A stretch of 41,828 nt of DNA from an uncultured Mollicutes bacterium (GCA_900539265.1 UQBM01000018.1:1-41828); one strand, 5' to 3'. Shown: positions 21,842 to 31,022, numbered from the stretch's first letter. Made by a program: numbers and translations. Notes: generated from the sequence alone by a model not told the origin.

Positions 21842-24007
21842 TTATTTTAAAGATTCATACATTGCATTAACTAAAATTGCTACACCATTATCATCAATAT
21901 AATCTTGGGTAAGTTCCCAACACATTAATCCTGCAAGATTATTATCTTTAACATATTGGCATTTGTCTTTAATACTTTGCACATTATCATAACTATAGAA
22001 TACATTATCACAAATTATATAAGCAGCTTTAGCATTTTCATCATATTGTTCAGTATATTGATCATTATTTTTTATTAAATTCATTAAATTTGCAAAAGTC
22101 ATTGAACCCGAACCCATTGAAGTTTTTAAAGAACTGCCAAGTTGTTGACTAACCCCATTACTAAAAGTACCTTTTCTAATATAGAATGCAGCACCAGGAA
22201 TAATTTTATCATTATCAACATATTTACTAACTAAACCAACACTTGCATCTAAAGAACTAGGTGAAGCAATAGTTGTATAAAGAGCTGAGTTGTGCTGTGC
22301 TTTAGTACCCATTGCAAAATCATATGTCATAACATTAAAAAAATCAACATAGTTATTTAAAGCTGCTAAATCGTAATATCTAGTACTAGCTGTAATTGCA
22401 ATTGAAAGAATTAAATCATCTCGATATTCTTTCATTCTTTCTTTTAATTCTTGACAAAATAGAGTTAAATTGGTTCTATCACTTGGATCTGATTCAATTC
22501 CTGCTACACTACTAGTTGGGTATTCCCAATCAATATCAATTCCATCGAATTGATATTCATCTATTAATTTCATAATTGAATTAATTAACTTAGTTCTCCC
22601 TTCTTGAGTTTTCATAGCAGGACTAAAACCACCCGCTTCCCAACCACCAATAGCAAGACCAATCCTAATCCCTTTATTTCGATATTCTAATACCTTTTCT
22701 ACCTTCATATTGCTAGATATATTAACCTCACCATTAGAAATTGTTGCAAATGAATAATTTATATAATCTAATTGTTCTAAAGCTTTATCCGATAATCCTG
22801 AAAAACCTCCATAATCATATAAATATCCACTAACAATTTGTCCTTTAATCAAAGGTTTTAAATTAAGTCCAGGAACTAAAATATTAAAAGAAAGTGAATA
22901 TTCTTTATCACTATATAATATTTGTACAGTTAATTCTAGATTCGTATCTGTCGCAAATCTTTTTACAATTCCTGTATCTGTTAGAGCCTTTTTATTTGAA
23001 GAACTCCAAATAAAGGTTGCACTACAAAATCTTAAAGATTCAATTAAATTCAAATTAGTTGTTACAATGTTTGGCACTAAGTTGCTTAAATAATTATTTA
23101 ACGCTTCTTTTTTCATTTCCCATTCAGCTGCTAAAGTTATATTACTTGTAACTGGTTGATTAAAATCATATTTAATACCATATCTACTCCATCCAATAAA
23201 ATCATAACCTTCTTTAACAGGTTGAATTGGTTCTTCAATCTTATCACCATATAAAACTTGAATTGGTTCAATTACACTATCACTATAAGTCGTAAAATCA
23301 ATTGTATACATACACTTTTCCCACTTAGCATAAATTTTTAAATGTTTTGTAATTGGTTTTTGACTATCAAATGCTTCTCCTTCTAAAAACCATCCTCTAA
23401 ACATATGCCCTTCTTTAGTAGGCATACTTGGTAAATCAACTGTTTCATTAATATCAACAACAGTTGATGAAAAAAGGTTATCCTCATCTTTCATAAAATC
23501 AACTCTACATTTTGTTTGTTCCCATTTAGCAACTAGCTTATAATTTTTATTAGTAATTAATTCTACTTTTTCACCATTTTCATACCAACCCAAAAAACGA
23601 TAATATTCTTTAGTTGGTATTGGCAATTCAACATATTCATCAGTTAAAAAACCCATTGGATAAGATGTTGGCATTTGACCGCCATCAAGATTATAAACTA
23701 TTGTATATTCAAGTTTTTCCCATTTCGCATAAAGAACAAAATTATTAATAACAGGATCACTAAAATTATATCTATTTTCTTCTGTAACAGATTCTGTTGT
23801 ATACCAGCCAACAAAGCGATATCCATCTCTAATAGGATCATTAGGTTTATTAACAAGTTCTTTTTTCTTTATCTCTTGAGCTTCAATAGGAGAACCTCCA
23901 AGTGTATTAAAACTTACTATAAATTTTTCCTTTTTACAAGAACAAAGTGAAATTATAATAATTATAACAATTAAAAATAAATATCTATATTTTTTCGTTA
24001 TCATCAT
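21842..24007 (-). CDS. Lipoprotein with InlB-type repeats and GH18 chitinase-like domain
   Basis: A 721-residue surface enzyme. A signal peptide ends in the lipobox-like LCSC, then KK. Four InlB/Listeria-Bacteroides repeats (PF09479, about 30-285) each end in GW then (A/V)(K/E)WE. An Ig-like bacterial domain (about 290-380) follows. The GH18 catalytic domain (about 389-721) has LAIGGW and FDGIDIDWEY, whose last Glu (about 495) is the proton donor, plus MTYDF. GH18 enzymes cut chitin or GlcNAc-containing glycans including N-glycans. ATG 24007 is preferred over TTG 24010. The start lies inside the 3' end of the FlaR-like kinase gene, so translation is coupled. The repeats may bind the cell surface or host ligands. 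Confidence 0.88.
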   Translation of the reverse strand: MMITKKYRYLFLIVIIIIISLCSCKKEKFIVSFNTLGGSPIEAQEIKKKELVNKPNDPIRDGYRFVGWYTTESVTEENRYNFSDPVINNFVLYAKWEKLEYTIVYNLDGGQMPTSYPMGFLTDEYVELPIPTKEYYRFLGWYENGEKVELITNKNYKLVAKWEQTKCRVDFMKDEDNLFSSTVVDINETVDLPSMPTKEGHMFRGWFLEGEAFDSQKPITKHLKIYAKWEKCMYTIDFTTYSDSVIEPIQVLYGDKIEEPIQPVKEGYDFIGWSRYGIKYDFNQPVTSNITLAAEWEMKKEALNNYLSNLVPNIVTTNLNLIESLRFCSATFIWSSSNKKALTDTGIVKRFATDTNLELTVQILYSDKEYSLSFNILVPGLNLKPLIKGQIVSGYLYDYGGFSGLSDKALEQLDYINYSFATISNGEVNISSNMKVEKVLEYRNKGIRIGLAIGGWEAGGFSPAMKTQEGRTKLINSIMKLIDEYQFDGIDIDWEYPTSSVAGIESDPSDRTNLTLFCQELKERMKEYRDDLILSIAITASTRYYDLAALNNYVDFFNVMTYDFAMGTKAQHNSALYTTIASPSSLDASVGLVSKYVDNDKIIPGAAFYIRKGTFSNGVSQQLGSSLKTSMGSGSMTFANLMNLIKNNDQYTEQYDENAKAAYIICDNVFYSYDNVQSIKDKCQYVKDNNLAGLMCWELTQDYIDDNGVAILVNAMYESLK

Positions 24008-24536
24008 CAATCATCCTTTCTACAAATTTTCTTGCACTTCTTCTAGTTCTAAATATTTTTAAATCAATATGAGGATATTTAATACATACATCTATCAATT
24101 TAGGAAAGTAATCTTTCTTAAATACTTTCACCCAATCAATAAATTCATAATAGGCTTGATTAAATTGTTCATTACACCCACTACCTAAATCCACTCGTTT
24201 TACAAAAAAACCTTTGATTGTTCTAAAAAAAATACTTTTAACACAAATGGAGGTTTTTATATCAAGCATTATTACTAAATCAGCACTAGATAGTCGAATA
24301 TCTAGAGTATCAATATAATTTCCATCCATAATCCAACTATCTTGTTTTGCTAATTTTTCTATCTTACTCTTCCATTGTTCATTATCAGGTCTTTGCCAAT
24401 TTGGTAGCCAATATTCTTTATCTAAATGATAAACTTTAATACCACTTTTTTTTGATAATTTCTTTGCTAAAGTAGTTTTACCAGAACCACCTGCGCCTAA
24501 AACTATTATTTTTTCATATTTTTTATTACTTATCAT
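23985..24536 (-). CDS. FlaR-like P-loop kinase (DNA topology modulation family)
   Basis: A 183-residue cytoplasmic protein. IIVLGAGGSGKTTLAKKLS is the Walker A of the adenylate-kinase fold, and VYHLDKEYWLPNW and WIMDGNYIDTLDIRL match the FlaR or 'topology modulation' group. ADLVIMLDIKTSICVKS is Walker B. RTRRSARKFV holds the lid arginines. It probably phosphorylates a nucleotide-like substrate; the historical name is not based on enzymology. It has its own TTGCAA promoter and AAGGGA before ATG 24536. It overlaps the GH18 gene by 23 bases, an odd functional pairing. Confidence 0.75.
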   Translation of the reverse strand: MISNKKYEKIIVLGAGGSGKTTLAKKLSKKSGIKVYHLDKEYWLPNWQRPDNEQWKSKIEKLAKQDSWIMDGNYIDTLDIRLSSADLVIMLDIKTSICVKSIFFRTIKGFFVKRVDLGSGCNEQFNQAYYEFIDWVKVFKKDYFPKLIDVCIKYPHIDLKIFRTRRSARKFVERMIDDDNEKI

Positions 24537-24570
24537 ACTATCCCTTCACATATCACTCTTATATAAATTT

Positions 24571-24599
24571 ATTATACTATACAATAGCCCATTTTGCAA
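24571..24599 (-). promoter_or_regulatory. Promoter of the FlaR-like kinase gene
   Basis: Minus-strand -35 TTGCAA (24594-24599), 17-base spacer, -10 TATAAT (24571-24576). Confidence 0.75.
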
Positions 24600-24610
24600 T
24601 AAATAGGCAA

Positions 24611-24635
24611 AAATAAAAATCCCAAAATTGGGATT
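24611..24635 (-). terminator. Terminator of pheST
   Basis: AATCCCAA (24618-24625) pairs with TTGGGATT (24628-24635) and TTTATTTTT follows. It begins immediately after the pheT stop. Confidence 0.85.
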
Positions 24636-27026
24636 CTATGATCTTAAAGTTATACCAAAACGATATTCTAAAGACTTCAAAATTTTATTAATCTTAGTTG
24701 AAATAATTTCTTCTGTTAAAGTTTCATTTGACTCTAAAGTTATCCTAATTGCTACACTTTTTTGATTATTTGCTATTTTTTCACCAATATAAATATCAAA
24801 TATTTTTACATTAGAAATCATTTTGTCACTTCTTTTGATTGCTTCTACTATTTCACCTATATTTTGACTAAGATTCATAACCAAAGCTAAATCACGCTCA
24901 ACTGATGGTACTTTCGATATGGGTGTAAAAGAAATAATAGGCTTATCATCACTAAGCATTGTATCTAAAAAAAGTTCAAAAACATAACTTTCATCAATAT
25001 CGTGTTTTTTGACATATTTTGGATGCAACTCACCAATAAAACCAATTGTTTTTTGGTTTAATAAAATTTTTGCAACTCTATTGGGATGAAGTTCTTTAGG
25101 TGGATTTTCCATACTTTCATATTTCACTTCTAATCTTAATTTTCTAAATAATACATCTAATATACCTTTTACATAGAAAAAATCAATATTTTTATGATCA
25201 CTATGCCATGGATTATCAGGAATCATGCCTGTTAATATTCCAGAAAGTAACGTCTCTTCATAAGTTTCATCACCATCTTGATAATATTTTTTACCAATTT
25301 CAAAAAACATATTATTTTTCATTTTTCTTGCTTGGTGATATTTTAAAACTTCAACAAGCGATGGTAACAAACTTTTTCTTAAAACCATATGATCTTCGCT
25401 CATAGGATGACTCAATGTTATAGCATTATCATCTTGACATTCACTGAGTAAAAATTCATCAACACTTTGAGGATTAACAAGAGAGTAGGTAATAGTTTCA
25501 TTAAAACCTATTGTTGAAAATGTATGCCTAATTAACCTACGAGTTTTTTGATTTTTTGTTAATCCCCCATTAACATTTGTTAAAGGTAGTGTTTCTTCTA
25601 ATTTATCATAACCATTTATTCTAGCAATTTCTTCTACTAAATCTTCTTTAATTGTAATATCTAATCTTCGATTAGGAACGTAAACCAAAATGTTATGATT
25701 ATCTTGTTCAACTCTAAATGATAAAGAGTTTAAAATTTCTATAATCCTTTTCTTGGTAATTTTAACACCTAAACAAGATTCAATATATTTTTCATCTAAT
25801 ACGAATAATTTATCATCAATATGATTAATGCCTTGATGAACATAACCCTTTAAAACTTTTCCATCTGCATATTTTTCTAGTAAATAACAAGCATAATTAA
25901 CTGCTTCTAGTGATTGATTTAAATCTACACCTCTTTCATAACGAACACTTGATTCACTTCTAAGTGATAATTTAGATGATGTTTTTCTAATACTAAGAGG
26001 CCTAAAAACTGCTGATTCTAAAATAATATTTTTTGTTGAAGCGGTAACTTCTGTATTTTGAGCCCCCATAATTCCCGCAATACATACTGGTTTTTCTCCA
26101 TCTGTAATTACAATATCGCTATTGTTAAGCATTCTTTCAATGCCATCAAGAGTAATCGTTTTTTCTCCATCATTTGCTCTTCTAACAACAATATTATTAC
26201 CAAGTTTATCTTTATCAAATGAGTGAAGTGGTTGACCAAAAAGCATTAAAACATAATTAGTTATATCAACAACATTGTTTATTGGCCTAATGCCACTAGC
26301 TATTAGTCTTGCCTTAATAAAATTGGGTGATTCTTTAATTGTTACATCTTCAATAACTCTAGCATAATACGAATAGCAATTTCTCGTATTAAGAGTAACC
26401 TTCACTTGATCAGATGTTAATTTATCAATTTCATGAAATTCATACTTTAGTGGAATCAATTCTCCATTATACATTGCTTTGACATCATTAGCAACTCCTA
26501 ACATTGAAAGTAAATCCATTCTATTTGGAGTTAAACCTAGTTCAATTGCATAATCATCTAAACATAAATACTCTAATGCATTACTTCCTACTTCAGCATC
26601 ATCTTTTAAAACATATATTCCATGAGTATACTCACTAGGGATATACTTTGATTCTAATCCTAGTTCTTGTAATGAACATATCATTCCGTTTGATTCAACT
26701 CCCCTAATAGTTGATTTTTTTATTGTACCACCAGGTAATACTGCGCCAGGCAAAGCCACAATAACCTTTTGCCCAACCCCTACATTTGGAGCTCCACATA
26801 CTATTTGTAAATCATAATCACCAAAATTAACCATACATACATTTAAATGATCAGAATTTTCATGTCTTTTCTTACTCGTGACAAGTCCAACAACTAAATT
26901 AGTAGCATCAATTAATTTCTTAAATGATTCTACTTCCACACTATATAGTGACATTTCTTCAGCTAATTTTTCAGCTGAAACATTTAATTTTACAAGTTCT
27001 TTTAACCAATTATAAGATACTATCAT
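24636..27026 (-). CDS. pheT: Phenylalanyl-tRNA synthetase beta subunit
   Basis: A 796-residue subunit of the (alpha-beta)2 enzyme that charges tRNA-Phe. ATG 27026 lies one base after the pheS stop and is served by GGAGAAAGG; the longer frame would overlap pheS. Domains in order: tRNA-binding OB (about 40-155, CGAPNVGVGQKV), B3/4 editing domain (about 210-390, with LHSFDKDKL and IAGIMGAQ), B5 (about 405-475), catalytic-like core (about 480-690) and the C-terminal anticodon-binding ferredoxin-like domain (SKVPSVERDLALVMN onwards). Full length. Expression depends on the T-box ahead of pheS. Confidence 0.97.
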   Translation of the reverse strand: MIVSYNWLKELVKLNVSAEKLAEEMSLYSVEVESFKKLIDATNLVVGLVTSKKRHENSDHLNVCMVNFGDYDLQIVCGAPNVGVGQKVIVALPGAVLPGGTIKKSTIRGVESNGMICSLQELGLESKYIPSEYTHGIYVLKDDAEVGSNALEYLCLDDYAIELGLTPNRMDLLSMLGVANDVKAMYNGELIPLKYEFHEIDKLTSDQVKVTLNTRNCYSYYARVIEDVTIKESPNFIKARLIASGIRPINNVVDITNYVLMLFGQPLHSFDKDKLGNNIVVRRANDGEKTITLDGIERMLNNSDIVITDGEKPVCIAGIMGAQNTEVTASTKNIILESAVFRPLSIRKTSSKLSLRSESSVRYERGVDLNQSLEAVNYACYLLEKYADGKVLKGYVHQGINHIDDKLFVLDEKYIESCLGVKITKKRIIEILNSLSFRVEQDNHNILVYVPNRRLDITIKEDLVEEIARINGYDKLEETLPLTNVNGGLTKNQKTRRLIRHTFSTIGFNETITYSLVNPQSVDEFLLSECQDDNAITLSHPMSEDHMVLRKSLLPSLVEVLKYHQARKMKNNMFFEIGKKYYQDGDETYEETLLSGILTGMIPDNPWHSDHKNIDFFYVKGILDVLFRKLRLEVKYESMENPPKELHPNRVAKILLNQKTIGFIGELHPKYVKKHDIDESYVFELFLDTMLSDDKPIISFTPISKVPSVERDLALVMNLSQNIGEIVEAIKRSDKMISNVKIFDIYIGEKIANNQKSVAIRITLESNETLTEEIISTKINKILKSLEYRFGITLRS

Positions 27027-27027
27027 A

Positions 27028-28062
27028 TTACCTTTCTCCTTCAAATTGTTTCAAAAAGCGAAAGTCATTAACATAGAAATTTCTAATATCATCAATATTA
27101 TGTCTTAACATTGTTAATCTTTCAATACCGGCCCCAAAAGCAAATCCTTTCCAAACATTAGGATTATATCCTGCACCTTCTAAAACATTAGGATGTACCA
27201 TACCAGCTCCTAAAACTTCAATCCAACCTGTATGTTTACACATTGGGCATCCTTTTCCTCCACATTTAAAACAACTAACATCTACTTCTACACTTGGTTC
27301 TGTAAAAGGAAAATAAGATGGTTTAAAACGAATTTTTCGATTTTCACCAAACATTTTTTTCATAAGCAAACTTAATGTACCTTTTAAATCTGACATTGTA
27401 ATATTTTTATCTACCACTAATCCCTCAAGTTGCATAAATTGATGTGAATGAGTAGCATCATCATCATCACGTCGATACACTTTGCCTGGACAAACTATTT
27501 TTACAGGTTTTCCTTGAGCTTCGAGTAATGTTCTTACTTGAACTGGAGATGTTTGCGTACGCATAAGAAGATTATCATTTATATAAAAAGAATCTTGCAT
27601 ATCACGAGCAGGATGACCTTTTGGTACATTTAACATTTCAAAATTAAATACATCTATTTCAACTTCTGGTCCTTCCGCAATACTATATCCCATACCAACG
27701 AAAATATCTTCTAATTCTTCAATTACTTTATTTAAAGGATGAATAGAACCATTTCTAGTTTCATATCCTGGCATAGTTACGTCAATTGTTTCAGCTTTTA
27801 ATTTTTCATTAATTTCAGCTTCTTCTAGTTGAATTCGTTTATTTAATAAAGCCTTCTCTATTTGTTGTTTTACATTATTCGATGCTGCACCAATTATCTT
27901 TTTATCCTCAATTGTTGCATTAGAAAGCGTCTTCATAATTTCAGCTAGAGGACTTTTTTTACCAGTGTAAAACGCCCTAATCTCATTTAATTTAAGAAAA
28001 GTTGTAGCAGTATCAATTTCTAATAATGCTTGTGTTAAAATCTCATCTAATTTAGTATTCAT
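27028..28062 (-). CDS. pheS: Phenylalanyl-tRNA synthetase alpha subunit
   Basis: A 344-residue catalytic subunit. ATG 28062 follows GGAGGG by six bases; the upstream frame extension lies in the T-box terminator. An N-terminal coiled coil (about 1-85) binds tRNA. The class II core shows HPARDMQDSFY (motif 2 region), LLMRTQTSPVQ, VYRRDDDDATHSHQFMQLEG and the motif 3 arginine in FGAGIERLTMLRHNIDDIR. A zinc-like Cys cluster (CFKCGGKGCPMC) is present, as in many bacteria. Forms an operon with pheT. Confidence 0.97.
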   Translation of the reverse strand: MNTKLDEILTQALLEIDTATTFLKLNEIRAFYTGKKSPLAEIMKTLSNATIEDKKIIGAASNNVKQQIEKALLNKRIQLEEAEINEKLKAETIDVTMPGYETRNGSIHPLNKVIEELEDIFVGMGYSIAEGPEVEIDVFNFEMLNVPKGHPARDMQDSFYINDNLLMRTQTSPVQVRTLLEAQGKPVKIVCPGKVYRRDDDDATHSHQFMQLEGLVVDKNITMSDLKGTLSLLMKKMFGENRKIRFKPSYFPFTEPSVEVDVSCFKCGGKGCPMCKHTGWIEVLGAGMVHPNVLEGAGYNPNVWKGFAFGAGIERLTMLRHNIDDIRNFYVNDFRFLKQFEGER

Positions 28063-28077
28063 AAATCCCTCCAAAAT

Positions 28078-28318
28078 AAAAAAGTCCCATCCAACAAAGG
28101 ACGAAACATTCGTGGTACCACCTTTTTTCAAGATAAATTTAAAACTATTAGTTTTAATAATTATCTCCTCTTATTCTTTAACGCAGAAATGCGAGCTTTT
28201 TTAGAGCCACTCATGGGTGAACTTCAATAATATCTTTTATAAATAAGCTTTCAGTCTATGGCTTATTCTCCCTAAATAAAATTATATTATCTACTCTTCC
28301 AATCAAAGATTTTATTAT
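28078..28318 (-). promoter_or_regulatory. T-box leader (Phe)
   Basis: The T-box core AAGGTGGTACCACG (minus strand, 28111-28124) is followed by a terminator: GTTTCGTCC (28099-28107) pairs with GGATGGGAC (28084-28092), then six T. The stem I region contains a TTC Phe codon (28219-28221) in a GAAGTTCACC setting, the likely specifier. Uncharged tRNA-Phe would stabilise the antiterminator and allow pheST expression. Confidence 0.93.
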
Positions 28319-28324
28319 ATCTAT

Positions 28325-28353
28325 ATTATACTATAATTCATCTAACTTTGCAA
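28325..28353 (-). promoter_or_regulatory. Promoter of the pheST T-box transcript
   Basis: Minus-strand -35 TTGCAA (28348-28353), 17-base spacer, -10 TATAAT (28325-28330). The -35 overlaps the T-run of the upstream terminator. Confidence 0.8.
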
Positions 28354-28377
28354 AAAAAAAGCCTACTAAATGTAGGC
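28352..28377 (-). terminator. Terminator of the CotD-like gene
   Basis: GCCTAC (28361-28366) pairs with GTAGGC (28372-28377); nine T follow on the minus strand and run into the pheS -35. Confidence 0.85.
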
Positions 28378-28396
28378 CTATAGCTAAATATCGCTA

Positions 28397-28774
28397 TTAT
28401 CTTGGAAACATAGAATTATTTGGTTCGTTAACATGTACTTCACTACATGTATAGTTAGGGATAAATTCATTTTGTGTTACATGATGATGAACCACTTCTG
28501 TATGATAATTGTGAACATATGGTTGTTTTGTTACATGATATTGATCTATTACTTGCTTTGAACAAGTTACAATTGGAGGACAGCATTTGTAAGTAGTTGG
28601 ACATTTTGGTCTTTGGCAACAATTAAAATTAGGTTGTTCTACATTAACATTATTGCAACCACACCCACATGTTTGTTGATTATCCATTTGAAAATTTTCA
28701 TTGTTTTGTTGATTATTGTTCATATTCATACCAGGAAAATTATTATTCATAAATGGATTATTAAATCTTTGCAT
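28397..28774 (-). CDS. CotD-like spore coat protein
   Basis: A 125-residue Asn/Cys/His-rich protein without membrane segments. The N-terminal third is Asn/Met/Gln-rich. The middle has many Cys (TCGCGCNN, NCCQRPKC, CCPP). The C-terminal part (KQVIDQYHVTKQPYVHNYHT, then EVVHHHVTQNEFIPNYTCSE) follows the CotD inner spore coat pattern (PF11122) of alternating His and aromatic residues. Coat proteins of this kind are cross-linked on the forespore surface. AGAGGTG lies upstream of ATG 28774. It has TATAAT but no clear -35, so a sporulation sigma factor is possible. Suggests, but does not prove, that the organism forms spores. Confidence 0.65.
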   Translation of the reverse strand: MQRFNNPFMNNNFPGMNMNNNQQNNENFQMDNQQTCGCGCNNVNVEQPNFNCCQRPKCPTTYKCCPPIVTCSKQVIDQYHVTKQPYVHNYHTEVVHHHVTQNEFIPNYTCSEVHVNEPNNSMFPR

Positions 28775-28852
28775 AGCAATTTCACCTCTTTCTATTATAG
28801 TATATTTAATTTTATCTTTTTTGTATAGGCTACTTACATCTTTTTTGTTTTT

Positions 28853-28880
28853 TTGACAATCAAAATGATTATAATATATT
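28853..28880 (+). promoter_or_regulatory. Promoter of clpP
   Basis: -35 TTGACA (28853-28858), 16-base spacer, -10 TATATT (28875-28880), 14 bases before the start. No CtsR or CIRCE operator is evident. Confidence 0.6.
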
Positions 28881-28894
28881 TGAGGTGAAAAAAT

Positions 28895-29485
28895 ATGTAC
28901 TTAACTCCCGTTGTAATTGAACAAACATCAAGAGGTGAAAGAAGTTTTGATATTTATTCAAGACTTTTAAAAGATCGCATTATATTAATTTTTGGAGAAA
29001 TTAATGATGCAATGAGTGCAAGCGTAATTGCACAATTATTATTTTTGTCTAGTGTTGATAAGGATAAAGACATTTATCTTTATATTAACTCTCCTGGCGG
29101 ATCGGTTACGGCTGGCCTTGCTATATATGATACTATGAACTATATACCTAACGAATGTGTAACAATAGGAATGGGTATTTGTGCTAGCATGGCTGCTTTT
29201 TTACTTTCTAGCGGCCAAAAAAATAAACGCTTTGCTTTAAAATATACTAAGATAATGATTCATCAACCACTTGGTGGAGCCCAAGGACAAGCCAGTGATA
29301 TAAAAATTATGGCAGAGGAAATAATTAAGAGTAAGAAGATTCTAAATACTATTTTATCCGAACAAACCAATAAAGATTTATCAATCATTGAAAAAGATAC
29401 TGATAGAGATTTTTATATGGATACAAATGAGGCCAAAGAATATGGTTTAATTGATAATATTTTAGAAAAAAATATTCAACTATAA
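28895..29485 (+). CDS. clpP: ATP-dependent Clp protease proteolytic subunit
   Basis: A 196-residue serine protease subunit forming a tetradecameric barrel with ClpX/ClpC. The triad is complete: Ser98 (GICASMAAF), His123 (MIHQPLGG) and Asp172 (DTDRDF). The N-terminus TPVVIEQTSRGERSFDIYSRLLKDR is the conserved processed form, and LYINSPGGSVTAGLAI is the substrate groove. Cys96 replaces the more usual residue before Ala-Ser. GAGGTG precedes ATG 28895. A single gene, converging on the rluD-family gene. Confidence 0.96.
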   Translation: MYLTPVVIEQTSRGERSFDIYSRLLKDRIILIFGEINDAMSASVIAQLLFLSSVDKDKDIYLYINSPGGSVTAGLAIYDTMNYIPNECVTIGMGICASMAAFLLSSGQKNKRFALKYTKIMIHQPLGGAQGQASDIKIMAEEIIKSKKILNTILSEQTNKDLSIIEKDTDRDFYMDTNEAKEYGLIDNILEKNIQL

Positions 29486-29487
29486 AA

Positions 29488-29518
29488 AATGATTTACACT
29501 TTTACAATGTAAACCATT
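29488..29518 (-). terminator. Terminator of the rluD-relQ operon
   Basis: AATGATTTACA (29488-29498) pairs with TGTAAACCATT (29508-29518), one pair G-U in minus-strand RNA, then TTTTTT. It overlaps the last codons of the gene. Confidence 0.7.
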
Positions 29519-30344
29519 TAGGCGTTGAAATAATCTTAACTATTTTTTTATTAACTGGATGTTCAAATTCTAAATAATAACTATGAAGATGTAGAATATT
29601 ATCATTTGTTTTATTTCCATACAATTCATCACCAATAATTGGATGTTTAATACTTGCAAAATGCAATCTTAATTGATGCGTTTTGCCAGTATGAAGAGTT
29701 GCTAAAACCTGTGTTTTATCCTCCCTTCTTTTTAAAACTTTATATGTTGTTTTACTATTGATAAAATTATTACTTAATTTTCTTTTAATAATACTTTTTT
29801 CATCCTTTTCAATTCCCCCCTCTATTATACCATCATTTGATTTAATAATCCCTTCAACTTCTAAAAGGTATTGCTTTAATATTGGAGTTTGCTTCATTAA
29901 AGCCAAAATATATGGATTTTTGGCAAGAGCAATTATTCCTGATGTTGCATAATCTAATCTACCAATAAAATGAATATTGGCAACAATTCCTTTTATTTTA
30001 TAATATGACATAACAAAATTAGCTAATGACCTATCGTAATGTTCTTTTGTTGGAATAGAGGCAATATTACTTTCTTTATTAATAATTAAAAAATAAGAAT
30101 CTTCATATAAAATTTCAAAATCTCCCCTTATTGATTTAATATTGGGACCTTGAATAGAAACAGGGAAAACAATTTCTAATGTATCACCTTTAGTTAATTG
30201 GTACCAATTATCAACTGTTTGATCATTTACTAAGTATTGACCATTTAATTTTTTTATTTCTTTTTGTACATTTGAAAAAATGCCTATTTTTTTTAAATAA
30301 TCCTTTAAAATCAAATCTTCATCAACAATATATTTTTTAATCAT
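29502..30344 (-). CDS. RluD-family 23S rRNA pseudouridine synthase
   Basis: A 280-residue RNA-modifying enzyme. An N-terminal S4-like domain (about 1-65, KEIKKLNGQYLVNDQTV) is followed by the catalytic domain: FEILYEDSYFLIINKES, IGRLDYATSGIIALAKN with nucleophile Asp131, TGKTHQLRLHFASIKHPIIGD, and LYG. It has GRLD where most members have HRLD. It starts three bases before the relQ stop region and is translationally coupled to relQ. In Bacillus the orthologue yjbO sits in the same cluster after relQ and NAD kinase; here NAD kinase is absent. Confidence 0.9.
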   Translation of the reverse strand: MIKKYIVDEDLILKDYLKKIGIFSNVQKEIKKLNGQYLVNDQTVDNWYQLTKGDTLEIVFPVSIQGPNIKSIRGDFEILYEDSYFLIINKESNIASIPTKEHYDRSLANFVMSYYKIKGIVANIHFIGRLDYATSGIIALAKNPYILALMKQTPILKQYLLEVEGIIKSNDGIIEGGIEKDEKSIIKRKLSNNFINSKTTYKVLKRREDKTQVLATLHTGKTHQLRLHFASIKHPIIGDELYGNKTNDNILHLHSYYLEFEHPVNKKIVKIISTPKWFTL

Positions 30345-30347
30345 TAT

Positions 30348-31022
30348 CTACCATTTTTTTAAATCAAACATTGAAATTTCATTTTCTAATGGATCTTGAC
30401 TAGAAGTAAACTCAGTTCCTTCTAATTCTTGAATTAATTTATGAATTGAAGACATTTCTTCATCTAATTTAGATGCGGCAACACTAGCACTCTTTAAACG
30501 TTCTTTTAAGGAATCTGGAATTTGTTTTTGGTACTTATATTTTAATGAATGTTCAATACTAGCCCAAAAATGCATCGCATGAGTTCTAATTTGAAATTCT
30601 AAAATTATAGGTACTTGTCCATCAATAGTCTCAACATTATATCTCATTATTAAATGTAGTGATCGATATCCACTGGCTTTAATATTTTTAATATAATCTC
30701 TTTCTTCTATTAATTTTACATCCTTTCTACTTTTTAAAAGATCTGCAACTTTATAAACATCTTCAATGTATTTACATGTAATCCTGACTCCACCAATATC
30801 ATATACTTTTTTAGAAATATTTTCAAATTCAACATCCATTCTTCTAGCTTTATCTAAAATACTATCAGGTGATTTAACCCTACCAGTTACAATTTCAATT
30901 GGACAATAACTTCTTCTCAATTGATATTGTTTTTTTATGCCTTCAATTTTTAAAATAAAACCTTCTACCGCAAGTTCATATGGTTGTAAAAAATGATTCC
31001 AATTAAATTCCTTTTGATCCAT
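30348..31022 (-). CDS. relQ: Small alarmone synthetase (GTP pyrophosphokinase)
   Basis: A 224-residue (p)ppGpp synthetase without hydrolase or TGS domains. ATG 31022 is used; the ATG three codons upstream lies too near the GAGGA site. The RelA/SpoT synthetase core shows VTGRVKSPDSILDKARR, YDIGGVRITCKY, IKASGYRSLHLIMRY and LEFQIRTHAMHFWASIEHSLKYK, with the catalytic Arg, Asp and Glu in place. The helical C-terminus (LKERLKSASVAASKLDEEMS) is the RelQ tetramerisation element. First gene of an operon with the rluD-family gene and divergent from the CYTH gene, as in the yjbKLM-O region of Bacillus. Confidence 0.94.
   Translation of the reverse strand: MDQKEFNWNHFLQPYELAVEGFILKIEGIKKQYQLRRSYCPIEIVTGRVKSPDSILDKARRMDVEFENISKKVYDIGGVRITCKYIEDVYKVADLLKSRKDVKLIEERDYIKNIKASGYRSLHLIMRYNVETIDGQVPIILEFQIRTHAMHFWASIEHSLKYKYQKQIPDSLKERLKSASVAASKLDEEMSSIHKLIQELEGTEFTSSQDPLENEISMFDLKKW

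Noticed and set aside
28063..28131. N-terminal extension of PheS
   Set aside because: This stretch is the T-box terminator and antiterminator; the true start follows GGAGGG at 28062.
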